Of a stretch of DNA of 64,000 nucleotides, positions 20,084 to 27,940 are shown in pieces; positions within the stretch are counted from its first letter, which is position 1; every line of letters begins with the position of its first letter. Both the position numbers and the translations under genes were made by a program. Source of the DNA: Algoriphagus yeomjeoni (GTDB taxonomy: Bacteria; Bacteroidota; Bacteroidia; Cytophagales; Cyclobacteriaceae). The notes below the pieces were generated by a model. That model was not told where the DNA came from. It saw only the letters and a program-made list of their open reading frames with translations, and searched no databases. Location: assembly GCF_003259505.1 (NCBI RefSeq), contig NZ_QLLK01000008.1, positions 186,001 through 250,000 of the forward strand, written 5' to 3'.

Positions 20084-20091
20084 CAAAGCTA
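20084..20091 (-). promoter_or_regulatory. Possible Bacteroidota -7 element before the czc block
   Basis: On the minus strand the bases read TAGCTTTG, an exact match to the Bacteroidota -7 consensus TAnnTTTG, five bases before the start codon of the His-rich gene. The position would give a nearly leaderless mRNA, and the -33 TTG is not at the usual spacing, so the match may be chance. Confidence 0.25.
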
Positions 20092-20307
20092 CAAAATAAA
20101 GTAGTGCAAGGCTATTGCAGAAAATTCTATAGTAAAATCCAAGTATCCTTTTGGGATGTTTTAATAAGCAGATGAGCATGAATTTCTGATTTGTTGTAAA
20201 CTGGCTCCAATAGTTAGAAAAAGGGTGTTTCTGCATTAAATCAACTGTCTATCTTTAGAGTTTTACTCCCACTTCTTCGAGGTAAAAAAAGCATAAGAAT
20301 AGCCTAT

Positions 20308-20820
20308 TCAGTTATCACATACTTCACAGTCAGATTTTCCGACAAGCTGATTTTTTTCATTGACCTGATATTTACAACAGATCCTGAATCTTTCCTTTAA
20401 TATCTCCTTTGCCCTCCTAATCCTACCTTTGGTGGATGCCAAACTGATCCCTAGAAGATTTGCAGTTTCCTGTTGGGACTTTCCTTCCAAATAGACCAGC
20501 TGGACAGGAGTTTGGTAAAGTTTAGGGAGCTCATCAATAAACCGGTCCAGACAACAGGGAGTTTCCACATTAGTCTCGGAAATTGGTTCCTCTACAGGCT
20601 GGGAATCACGTGAATTGAAATAGTTGGCTATTTCATTTCTGGTAATCTGGAATAGCCAGCCCTTGAGTTTACTCCTGTCCTTTAGCTGATACTTTTTTTC
20701 ATGGATTTTCAGGAAAGTAGTCTGTAGAATATCCTTTGTTGCCACCTCATCTTTCACCCTTTTTAGGATAAAGAAGAATAGGGTTGAATAATATTTCTGA
20801 TAAATTTCTTCGGAATCCAT
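20308..20820 (-). CDS. sigZ: SigZ-like ECF RNA polymerase sigma factor
   Basis: A 170-residue ECF sigma factor that would direct RNA polymerase to a small regulon. Region 2 is at about residues 5-75 (ending KGWLFQITRNEIANYF) and region 4 at about 92-145 with the helix-turn-helix SQQETANLLGISLASTKGRIRRAKE. The C-terminal tail has four cysteines (C148, C149, C165, C168), a feature of SigZ proteins that could bind a metal or respond to redox state. No anti-sigma gene is adjacent. The 38-residue Cys-rich ORF lies 38 bases upstream on the same strand, so the two are probably co-transcribed and the sigma factor may govern the metal response. Confidence 0.88.
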   Translation of the reverse strand: MDSEEIYQKYYSTLFFFILKRVKDEVATKDILQTTFLKIHEKKYQLKDRSKLKGWLFQITRNEIANYFNSRDSQPVEEPISETNVETPCCLDRFIDELPKLYQTPVQLVYLEGKSQQETANLLGISLASTKGRIRRAKEILKERFRICCKYQVNEKNQLVGKSDCEVCDN

Positions 20821-20858
20821 AGATAGTAAATTAGAAATTAATCCTGAGATTGTTCCTT

Positions 20859-20975
20859 TTAATTACAGCAGGAGCAGGTTTCACAATTACATTTTTCACA
20901 GGGACAATTGCTCTTTGAGCAATCCACACAATTGCATTGATCACAGGAACAGGATGTACAGGTACAAGAATTCAT
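20859..20975 (-). CDS. Tiny Cys-rich metallothionein-like protein
   Basis: A 38-residue ORF, read from ATG at 20975 to TAA at 20859. Fourteen of 38 residues are cysteines (4, 6, 9, 11, 14, 16, 19, 24, 26, 29, 31, 34, 36, 37), mostly as CxC and CxxC pairs, with no aromatic residue and no hydrophobic core. This composition is that of a metallothionein, a cytosolic protein wrapping Zn, Cd or Cu in thiolate clusters. It does not look like the longer BmtA/SmtA family, so assignment is by composition. It precedes sigZ by 38 bases, beside the metal-efflux blocks. It is too short for standard gene-calling limits. Confidence 0.7.
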   Translation of the reverse strand: MNSCTCTSCSCDQCNCVDCSKSNCPCEKCNCETCSCCN

Positions 20976-21395
20976 ATTTTAATTGTTTTGGTTCACTTAG
21001 TAGACCAGAAAGTGGGGAAAAGGATACATTTTTTATAAATAATTTTTGGAAACCTTTTTCTCTCAAGGGTTGCGTCCTTCAAATTCAGTGACGCATACAT
21101 CATTCAGGCATGTGTTCGAATGAAGACTGCCAAAAAATGATATTTCAGAATTCGTATGGTTCGTACAGTCCGTACCCCTGGAAATGTACGAGAAATACGA
21201 GGCAGAAATTCGAATCAATTCCAATGTATTTAATGAGGTTAAATATCACTCGAATTAAAAAGCGAAGACCGACATAATGGAAATAATAATATGATTCCAT
21301 TTACGCTCAAAAAATTCTTTACTTTAGTCTATTAAGCCATTGAATGTAAACATTACTATTGCCCTATTCCCACATCGAATAATTAAGAGTGATTT
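20976..21395. other. Gene-free 420-base stretch upstream of the Cys-rich gene
   Basis: No convincing coding frame is seen on either strand. It separates the sigZ/metallothionein unit from the mobilization genes and holds the inverted repeat at 21151-21201, so it probably contains promoter elements for the minus-strand metallothionein-sigZ unit, and the end of the traG transcript is not here but at 21396 on the opposite side. Confidence 0.5.
21151..21201. repeat. Imperfect inverted repeat with three GTAC cores
   Basis: The left arm TTCGTATGGTTCGTACA (21151-21167) pairs with the right arm TGTACGAGAAATACGAG (21185-21201) at 13 of 17 positions, and a further GTAC lies in the loop. It could be an operator, or a recombination or transfer site. 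It lies about 175 bases upstream of the Cys-rich gene start. Confidence 0.5.
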
Positions 21396-23387
21396 TTAAT
21401 TACCCTTCCTAATCACCAAATGCTTCTTCCCTGGATCATTCAATAACTTTCCCATTTCAGCCTGAATAATATCCTGCACATCCTGCTTGATCTGCAAATA
21501 ATTTCGCTGCACGATAGCATTGTCCCGCTTTCGGATTTCAGGAATGGGCTGGTAGTTATCCTGCTCCTTTTTCAGGGCATTATGATCGTTGATAATTTCC
21601 GAATGAAATGCTTTTAGGCTCAGTTTGCAATCTGGATTATCTGCTACCATCCCTACAAATTCACCCGATGAAAGAGAGGATATGGTAGAAGGTGGAACAG
21701 CAGACTCCAATTGTTTTGATCGACTGACAGAAGTATCTGCACTATTAATGGAAAGGCTCTGCCTGTCCTGCATGATCTTCCCTATCCTATCCGATAATTG
21801 TTTGGCAGAATCCCCATTCACCTGTCCTGAAATGATATTTCCTACTATGCCCATAATCACATCAGCAAGCTCTCGTCCATAGTCTTTTCTAAGCTGACTA
21901 AGATCCTGAACACCCAAAGTAGTAGCAACTTTATTACTCCTTGCCGTAGCAATCAGACTGTCCATGCCGTTCAAATAGATCGTCGGAAATTCATCAAAAA
22001 TCAGACTGCTTTTTAGCTTTCCCTTTTGGTTTACCAGCTTCACCAGACGGTTTACATAAAGTGAAAGTACGGCTCCATAAATCTGGATTTTCTGGGGATT
22101 GTTTCCCATGCAAACCAACTTTGGCTCCTCCGGATTATTGATATTCAGCGTAAAATCATTACCAGAAAGCACATAATACAGCTGGGAGGAAGACAACCTG
22201 GCCATAGATATTTTGGCTGAAGCGATTTGTCCCTCCAACTGCTCCATCACATCGTTCAGGTAGGCATTTACAAAAGGATTGATGAGCACATCAATGTCCT
22301 TTTCGGTTCGCAATACTGTGAACAACTCATCGTAATCAGCCTGCATCAACTCGATGACATGCGGCAGCGTGCAGAATTCTCCACCGTTGTATTTTCTCAA
22401 AAACCAGATGATAGCAGTCAGGAAATTGATCGGTGATTCCACAAAAAAGTCTCCTTGCTTTTTGATCCATTCCCTGTTCAAACCCATCAATATCGTCCGG
22501 GCTGATTCTGCTGCATCAGTAATATCCAACATGGTCTCCGGTGCCAATGGGTTGCAGCGATGGCTCCGTGTAAGATCATCAAAATTGATAACATAGAATG
22601 CTGGAACTACATTATAACTAGCCTTATTTTTAAGCCAGGTATTGTAAACAATGGATGACAGATCATCGAATTTGAAGTCATACACAAACATGGAAAAGCC
22701 TTTTTTGATGTGCTGAGTAATCACATGACGAATCACAAAATAGCTCTTTCCTGATCCTGGGGTTCCCAACACCATCAGGCCACGAAATGGATTAATGACA
22801 TTGATCCAGCTGTCTCTAACCTTTCCTTTCAGGCTATATTTTGCAGGTAGATTGACTGAGAATTCATTTTCCAAGAGCCGTTCCTCCTGAGGAAAGGTTT
22901 CATTTTTTGAATTGAAAACATCAGTACTGAGTTTGTCATGAATAATTCTCGAGAGCTTTGTTCCAGCCGAAAGTATAAGCAAAAAACCTAGGGAGGTAAC
23001 TATCATATAGGCAATTGAAATCAATTCAATTGGAGCTTTCCAGTGCATTACCATGTAACTCCCGAAGTAAAATCCCATACCCAGAAAGCCATAAACGAAA
23101 GCTGTCTTTGCGTTCATCTTTTCATTCTTCCTACCCTTGATTCCCAAAAGAGAGATAGCAAGCAAGGCAATCGCAATAAGCTTGGAGGCGTAAAAATTCT
23201 CAAAGAGACCAGTACTAATTACGTTATCTAAAACGCCATCAGTCAGATCTGAAACCAGTTCCCAATCCCTGAAAGTAGCATAGCAGTAGTAATAAAAATG
23301 CAGTCCCAAAACCCCAACCCCCATTACCCTGGTCATATCCAGAATCTTGCGTAATCCCTGTTCATTCTCTCCGGTTTGCATCCCCAT
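21396..23387 (-). CDS. traG: TraG/VirD4-like type IV coupling protein
   Basis: A 663-residue membrane ATPase that brings relaxase-bound DNA to a conjugation channel. Several N-terminal membrane helices (about 15-145) are followed by a cytosolic ATPase domain: Walker A GTPGSGKSYFVIRHV at about 207, and Walker B region SSLIFDEFPTIYLNGMD with the following ATARSNKVATTLGVQDLSQL. This matches the Bacteroidota mobilization coupling proteins found beside MobC and relaxase. It is 20 bases after the relaxase gene on the same strand. No other T4SS gene is visible, so DNA transfer would rely on a mating apparatus encoded elsewhere. Confidence 0.88.
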   Translation of the reverse strand: MGMQTGENEQGLRKILDMTRVMGVGVLGLHFYYYCYATFRDWELVSDLTDGVLDNVISTGLFENFYASKLIAIALLAISLLGIKGRKNEKMNAKTAFVYGFLGMGFYFGSYMVMHWKAPIELISIAYMIVTSLGFLLILSAGTKLSRIIHDKLSTDVFNSKNETFPQEERLLENEFSVNLPAKYSLKGKVRDSWINVINPFRGLMVLGTPGSGKSYFVIRHVITQHIKKGFSMFVYDFKFDDLSSIVYNTWLKNKASYNVVPAFYVINFDDLTRSHRCNPLAPETMLDITDAAESARTILMGLNREWIKKQGDFFVESPINFLTAIIWFLRKYNGGEFCTLPHVIELMQADYDELFTVLRTEKDIDVLINPFVNAYLNDVMEQLEGQIASAKISMARLSSSQLYYVLSGNDFTLNINNPEEPKLVCMGNNPQKIQIYGAVLSLYVNRLVKLVNQKGKLKSSLIFDEFPTIYLNGMDSLIATARSNKVATTLGVQDLSQLRKDYGRELADVIMGIVGNIISGQVNGDSAKQLSDRIGKIMQDRQSLSINSADTSVSRSKQLESAVPPSTISSLSSGEFVGMVADNPDCKLSLKAFHSEIINDHNALKKEQDNYQPIPEIRKRDNAIVQRNYLQIKQDVQDIIQAEMGKLLNDPGKKHLVIRKGN

Positions 23388-23407
23388 ACCCTCTTAGTTT
23401 ATCCCTC

Positions 23408-24691
23408 TTATTTTACTTGCTTTCTCTTTTTCCGTTTCTTCTTCCTCCATTCAAATGGCAAATAACTATACGTCTCCTCTGGAGCTATTACTGTGTCCAA
23501 CATACCTCTTGAAGAGCTATTGGAAATTCTGGTTTCCTTATCAGGAACAGGTAGAATTAGTCGCTGATCTCTTGGGTTTTCCTGCGATTGACTTGTTGAT
23601 TTGACGTATGATTTGGGAGCGACCGTGTCATTTTTCTGATTATTTCCTATTCGATCCAACAGTCCATTCGCACTGTATTTCTTACCTAATGCACTTCCAT
23701 TAAACACACATTTGGTTCGATGGTCCACAAAAGTGACCCCATACAATCGAGCTTCTTGATTCTCCCGTTTGACCGTGACAATGCCCTGCTTCTCCAGGCA
23801 TTTTATTACCTCATCCAAACTGCTTTTATGCATCTTCAATACAGTCAGATCAATTGCTGAGCGAATGGAATTGATATATTTCTTACGTTCTGTTTTATTG
23901 AATTCAAACTTTGATTCTATGGCATTAAGTGTAGCAGGAAAATGAAAACTGCTTGCCTTTACAGGTACCCCAACTTTATTTCCTTGACCATCCAACACCC
24001 GGTAAACCAGTCCTCTATTTTTGAAAATTCGTGATTCTTCAGTCCCACGGTCAGCCAAAATCCGATAGCCTTTCAATAACGCATTTAGTTCAGGCAAGGA
24101 AGTGTAGCTGTAGTTTCTTAACACATGTTGCAATACATTTCCAATAGCTCTCTTAGTCTCAGATTTACCATAGTCCAGTTTGGAAATCGACACAGGCTTT
24201 GCTATAAAAAGGCCCTGTTTCTGAGACTCGGCTGGCACCAAACCAAACTGTTTTTCGATGGCTTTTCGGGTCGGTTCAGACTTGAGTTTTCCGATATTAT
24301 GGAGAGCAATCCGCTTACCATCCAAGCCAATATTCGTAGTGACTATATGCAGATGTGGGTGACCTGCATCGGTATGTTTATACACCAGATAAGGTTGGTT
24401 TTCAAACCCAATCCCATGCATGTATTCCTTGGCAATCTTTTGTGATTTTTCTTTTTCAAAATCCTCTCCAGGAGCAAAATTGAGAGAAATATGCACTGAA
24501 TTCACTGAAGTTTTGGAGTTCAATTCAGTCAGTTTAAGCATGTATTTCAAACGAATATCTGCTGACTTGACCGCTTCCTCAACCGGATAGTTCTGGATCA
24601 AAAGCAATTCAGCCACTCCTTGTTCTACCTTATTTTCATTGTAGTGGAATGGTCGTCTTAAAGAAGCGCTGGTCTTTATGATTGCAACCAT
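23408..24691 (-). CDS. mobB: MOBP/MobB-type relaxase
   Basis: A 427-residue DNA relaxase that nicks oriT and leads the strand into the recipient. The N-terminal 200 residues contain the relaxase/mobilization nuclease domain with the HxH metal site in AGHPHLHIVTTN and a conserved NEN-like HYNENKVEQG near residue 18. The C-terminal half is basic and less conserved, ending in a Lys/Arg run. Its start overlaps the end of mobC by 16 bases, so the two are translationally coupled. It belongs to the family found on Bacteroides mobilizable elements. Confidence 0.9.
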   Translation of the reverse strand: MVAIIKTSASLRRPFHYNENKVEQGVAELLLIQNYPVEEAVKSADIRLKYMLKLTELNSKTSVNSVHISLNFAPGEDFEKEKSQKIAKEYMHGIGFENQPYLVYKHTDAGHPHLHIVTTNIGLDGKRIALHNIGKLKSEPTRKAIEKQFGLVPAESQKQGLFIAKPVSISKLDYGKSETKRAIGNVLQHVLRNYSYTSLPELNALLKGYRILADRGTEESRIFKNRGLVYRVLDGQGNKVGVPVKASSFHFPATLNAIESKFEFNKTERKKYINSIRSAIDLTVLKMHKSSLDEVIKCLEKQGIVTVKRENQEARLYGVTFVDHRTKCVFNGSALGKKYSANGLLDRIGNNQKNDTVAPKSYVKSTSQSQENPRDQRLILPVPDKETRISNSSSRGMLDTVIAPEETYSYLPFEWRKKKRKKRKQVK

Positions 24692-25065
24692 TTCGCTGCT
24701 GATTGATTGATAAAAAGGGTAACCGATTTCAGTGAATCTTCAATCACCCGCTGTAATATCTTTCCCTCAGAAAGGTGAATTTTTAGTTCATTTCCAGCAG
24801 TTGAATTTATCTTTTTCACCAACTGATTATAGTTGGTAGCAATACCATGCAAGTCTCTCCTCAGCGATGTTAACTCGGCCAAAAGTTCCTGCATTCCGGT
24901 ATCCTTATACCTCCCGATAACAAGCTTTTTCAAAAGCAATTTTCTGGTATAATCACTTAGGCTTTCATGGACTGTCTGCCCAAATGCAGTTTGGATTTTC
25001 TCATATTCTTGGAGTGTCAGTCTAACATGCAGCCATTTGTTTCTCTTGTTTTCTTCCTTCATCAC
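24676..25065 (-). CDS. mobC: MobC/MobA-like relaxosome accessory protein
   Basis: A 129-residue DNA-binding protein that helps the relaxase open oriT. It starts with a basic ribbon-helix-helix-like segment (NKWLHVRLTLQEYEKIQTAF) and has the family pattern SDYTRKLLLKK followed by LRRDLHGIATNYNQLVKKIN, seen in the Bacteroidetes relaxosome protein family. It is the first gene of the mob operon, and the candidate oriT lies directly upstream. Confidence 0.87.
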   Translation of the reverse strand: MMKEENKRNKWLHVRLTLQEYEKIQTAFGQTVHESLSDYTRKLLLKKLVIGRYKDTGMQELLAELTSLRRDLHGIATNYNQLVKKINSTAGNELKIHLSEGKILQRVIEDSLKSVTLFINQSAAKWLQS

Positions 25066-25101
25066 GATCTTTTTTCACTGTTCTACATCTTTACAAATTC
25101 C

Positions 25102-25190
25102 AACCCCACGACTTCGGAGTTAGGGGTTTCAAGATCCGGTTGTGATACAACCGTACATCTTGCCGATTTCGGAGGACACAGGAAATCCCG
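25102..25190. other. Candidate oriT region
   Basis: Directly upstream of mobC are several hairpins: AACCCC (25102-25107) with GGGGTT (25123-25128) enclosing a small ACT-TCGG-AGT stem; a perfect CGGTTGT-gat-ACAACCG repeat at 25137-25153; and CCGA-TT-TCGG near 25163. Nested inverted repeats next to MobC and the relaxase are typical of origins of transfer. The nick base cannot be read from sequence alone. Confidence 0.5.
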
Positions 25191-25380
25191 TTAGCTTTTT
25201 AAGGTTTTTGAAGCTTTGGAAAAATCTCTGGTCCATTTCAAAATCCCAGTCAGTAGGTGATACAAGTATAAAAAGTGCTTGGATCATTTACCTATCCTGA
25301 TCAATTTCTAAATAGGCTCATTTCATTGATAGACAGTAGTTTTAGGAAAACATTATTTCCAACTCAAAACCAAAGAAGCC

Positions 25381-25662
25381 ATGGCTATCTCATCTCTTGA
25401 AACAATTTACGATACCCTACTTGCCGTTCCAGGCATGAATGACACAGTAAAAATCGATCTGAAAATTCCCCGCAAAACCGTGTTATTACTAAGTGAAGTA
25501 ATCACACGTGGAATGGAACAAAAATCTGAACCCGGTAAAAACCCTATTCGTATTTCAAAAGAATCAGAAGAAGAGCTGAATGCTATTATCTCCGATAGCT
25601 TGGAGAAAGCGGGACTAACTACCCTAAGTTCCAAACTTAAAAGGCTGACAAGTCAAGGCTAG
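25381..25662 (+). CDS. Conserved-looking small hypothetical protein
   Basis: A 93-residue soluble protein, helical by composition, with no family that I recognise. It is the only plus-strand gene in the mobilization module and lies about 315 bases from mobC, with the candidate oriT region between. The charged N-terminal half (IDLKIPRKTVLLLSEVITRGM) could be a DNA- or protein-binding helix set. A role in mobilization or its control is only suggested by position. Confidence 0.55.
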   Translation: MAISSLETIYDTLLAVPGMNDTVKIDLKIPRKTVLLLSEVITRGMEQKSEPGKNPIRISKESEEELNAIISDSLEKAGLTTLSSKLKRLTSQG

Positions 25663-25730
25663 GAGAAACAGGCTACTTATTGCTAAAAAATACAGAAAGC
25701 TTAGGTATCATTACAATGATCAAACCTACC

Positions 25731-26135
25731 TTATACAAATCGATTCATTGACGGAGGGAATGAATCGGTTTGTAAAGGGTAGATCAATCTTTTGCCAAAG
25801 CCCTGTTCCGCCGGAACAAGGAAGTGGGCTGTGGGATCTTCTTGACTTTTTTCTGTTTTATCAGAGTCTTGAATTTTATACTTACCTCTGTCAATCAGAT
25901 AAATGCTCCATAAAAATATAATCAGCATTCCCAAGATCATCATTGGAATACTCACAAACATCATAAAACCTTCAACCATAGAACTTAAAACTGCTTTGCT
26001 ATATCTGGAATAATATTGCAAGCCTCCAGGTCCTCGCCGGTAAAACCTCCTACGATTCACCCATACCCTCAACGCAAAGCCTCCTCCCAAAAGACAAATT
26101 CCTACCGATACAATAAATAAATTTTCCCAAAACAT
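25731..26135 (-). CDS. Small two-helix membrane protein
   Basis: A 134-residue protein with two strong hydrophobic segments, near residues 6-25 and 55-78, separated by a basic loop (RVWVNRRRFYRRGPGGLQYYSRYS). The C-terminal tail is charged and soluble. No family is recognised. It starts eight bases after the first RteC gene on the same strand, so it is likely the last gene of an operon with the RteC proteins and may be a membrane partner. Confidence 0.6.
   Translation of the reverse strand: MFWENLFIVSVGICLLGGGFALRVWVNRRRFYRRGPGGLQYYSRYSKAVLSSMVEGFMMFVSIPMMILGMLIIFLWSIYLIDRGKYKIQDSDKTEKSQEDPTAHFLVPAEQGFGKRLIYPLQTDSFPPSMNRFV
25735..25773. repeat. 15-base-pair inverted repeat between convergent genes
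   Basis: ACAAATCGATTCATT (25735-25749) pairs with AATGAATCGGTTTGT (25759-25773) at 14 of 15 positions, with a nine-base loop. It overlaps the last codons of the membrane-protein gene and lies between convergent genes, where a transcription stop is expected, but there is no T-run on either side. It may instead be a protein-binding or recombination site. Confidence 0.6.
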
Positions 26136-26143
26136 AATTTGTC

Positions 26144-26983
26144 CTATTGATATCCCATATCCGTATCATCCATCCGCTTCACCAAGCTTTCCTTCAGACC
26201 ATCCAAAAAGATTGTTCTCCCTTTTTTTCTGCCCCTCATGCTCTGGAATGTGCGGTAGAAATTCCCAACTTTCACATGAAAGATTTTCTCCAGAATCGAT
26301 ATGATCATCTTCACATCACTCTTTCCGTGATTTACAGAGCCTCTTGAATGCAGCGCATAAGCCAATTCAATCAATGCAGACTTTGAGTCCGTCCATTCAT
26401 GGTTTGAATTTTTGTCCCCACTTTTACCTAGCCCCAATTCTAATTTTATTAACTGTTCTTGCATATATTCAATCAGACTTTCATAAGCCATTATTTTGGC
26501 CAACTTACTGCTGTTCACTGTAGAAAACTCCGGGTCAAAATCAAAGGAATAATCTGGGATAAATGAAACAGGGAGAGAATTTCTTAAAAACAGCTGTTCG
26601 TCCTGGTCACTCCTATCCAACTGATGGTAGATATAGAGCTGATGGTTTCTAGCAAAAAAATCCTGAATCTGATCCATTACATGATGATAATACGACTTGA
26701 TAAGCTCTTTCTTTCCTATAGGTCTTCTTGATTCAATGTAGGTAAGCTCAGAATAAAATATTAGTTCTTTATAAAATAGAGGTTTGTACTCCTTAAAGAA
26801 CTTTATCTCCTCGGTACTATCAGCAAATTGATATCCCCCCATAAACAATTTAAGTTTGAGTAAAATAGCATGGACAGCTCTTCCACTTTTCTCAGCTTTT
26901 TGTATTTCGCTTGAAGTTTCTTTCGCCACCTCTTTCAGTGACAACTCCATCTCCTCAAAAAGCTTTTCTACAAATGCTTTCAT
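26144..26983 (-). CDS. rteC: RteC-family regulator, copy 1
   Basis: A 279-residue protein of the RteC family, named after the regulator that controls excision and transfer of Bacteroides conjugative transposons. It shows the family features: TEEIKFFKEYKPLFYKELIFYSEL near residue 60, YALHSRGSVNHGKSDVKMI in the C-terminal half, and a basic DNA-binding-like end GNFYRTFQSMRGRKKGRTIFLD. It is similar in plan to the next upstream gene, making a tandem pair separated by 85 bases. Whether it controls this element's excision or mobilization is inference. Confidence 0.85.
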   Translation of the reverse strand: MKAFVEKLFEEMELSLKEVAKETSSEIQKAEKSGRAVHAILLKLKLFMGGYQFADSTEEIKFFKEYKPLFYKELIFYSELTYIESRRPIGKKELIKSYYHHVMDQIQDFFARNHQLYIYHQLDRSDQDEQLFLRNSLPVSFIPDYSFDFDPEFSTVNSSKLAKIMAYESLIEYMQEQLIKLELGLGKSGDKNSNHEWTDSKSALIELAYALHSRGSVNHGKSDVKMIISILEKIFHVKVGNFYRTFQSMRGRKKGRTIFLDGLKESLVKRMDDTDMGYQ

Positions 26984-27068
26984 ATCCTCCTTATTTATTT
27001 CCAGAACTCTGATTGCCTCTCAACTCATTCAGTGCCTTTTTTTAATCCTAATACGTAGGGAATGATTA

Positions 27069-27917
27069 CTACTTCGCAGCTTCAAAACTACTCATATAAG
27101 CCTCCAGACTTTCTTTGCACTTGTCGAGAAATACAGTCCTATTTTTCTTACGCGTCTTAATTTCCAGGAAGGTTCTATAATACCCTTGCAGTTCCCTACC
27201 GAATACTTCTGCAAGAATGGTTGCCAATTCCGTAACACTGGCATTTCCGTAATTTATTGCATTTGAAGTTTTCAGGGCATATACCAATTCCACCAAGTCC
27301 GCCTTTTTCCCAGTCCAAAGCAATTGGGGATTTTTACCTTCATTAACTGGGCTCTTGGCGTCATGTAAGAACAATAGTTGATCATGGATATAGCCTGCCA
27401 ATGAAAGAGTGCCCATGATCCTGGCACAATACAAAGTATAGACAGTACAATATCTGGTATCCAGGGTATGCCAGAATAAATTCGGCTTATATACTGGCGC
27501 CTGAGCACTTCTTAAGAAAAAAACCTTGTCCTGGTTCTCTTTTCTCATTAGGAGATAATTGTAAAGGTTCTGGTTGCTTTGTAAGAACTCCTGTACACTC
27601 AGCAATTCCTTTTCGTAGAATTTTCTGATTTCATGTTCCGACCCAGCCGGTTTGACAGACTCCATATTGAAAAGCTCGGAGAAATAGACAGACTCCCTTA
27701 GGAGGTAGGTCATATGGTGTTTGAAGAATTCTATCTCCTCCGTATCAGACGCAAATTCGTATTTATCCATGAACAGTTTGATCTTATCCAAAGCCCTATC
27801 CACTAGGTGAAAGGCAGATTCAAATTGGATGAGCTTGTTTTCTCCATCCATTTTCAAAACCTCCAGATCATTTTTCAGTCTGGAGATTATCTGGTCCGAA
27901 AACGCGAGAATGCTCAT
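27069..27917 (-). CDS. rteC: RteC-family regulator, copy 2
   Basis: A 282-residue second RteC protein, diverged from copy 1 but with the same layout: TEEIEFFKHHMTYLLRESVYFSELFNMES, LVELVYALKTSNAINYGNASVTELATIL, and the basic end LQGYYRTFLEIKTRKKNRTVFLDKC. Such tandem RteC pairs suggest duplication within an integrative element. Its start is 23 bases after the stop of the Crp-terpene synthase gene, so the three genes and the small membrane protein probably form one transcript. Confidence 0.85.
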   Translation of the reverse strand: MSILAFSDQIISRLKNDLEVLKMDGENKLIQFESAFHLVDRALDKIKLFMDKYEFASDTEEIEFFKHHMTYLLRESVYFSELFNMESVKPAGSEHEIRKFYEKELLSVQEFLQSNQNLYNYLLMRKENQDKVFFLRSAQAPVYKPNLFWHTLDTRYCTVYTLYCARIMGTLSLAGYIHDQLLFLHDAKSPVNEGKNPQLLWTGKKADLVELVYALKTSNAINYGNASVTELATILAEVFGRELQGYYRTFLEIKTRKKNRTVFLDKCKESLEAYMSSFEAAK

Positions 27918-27940
27918 AAATTAGAATTTTAAGTGAAGAA

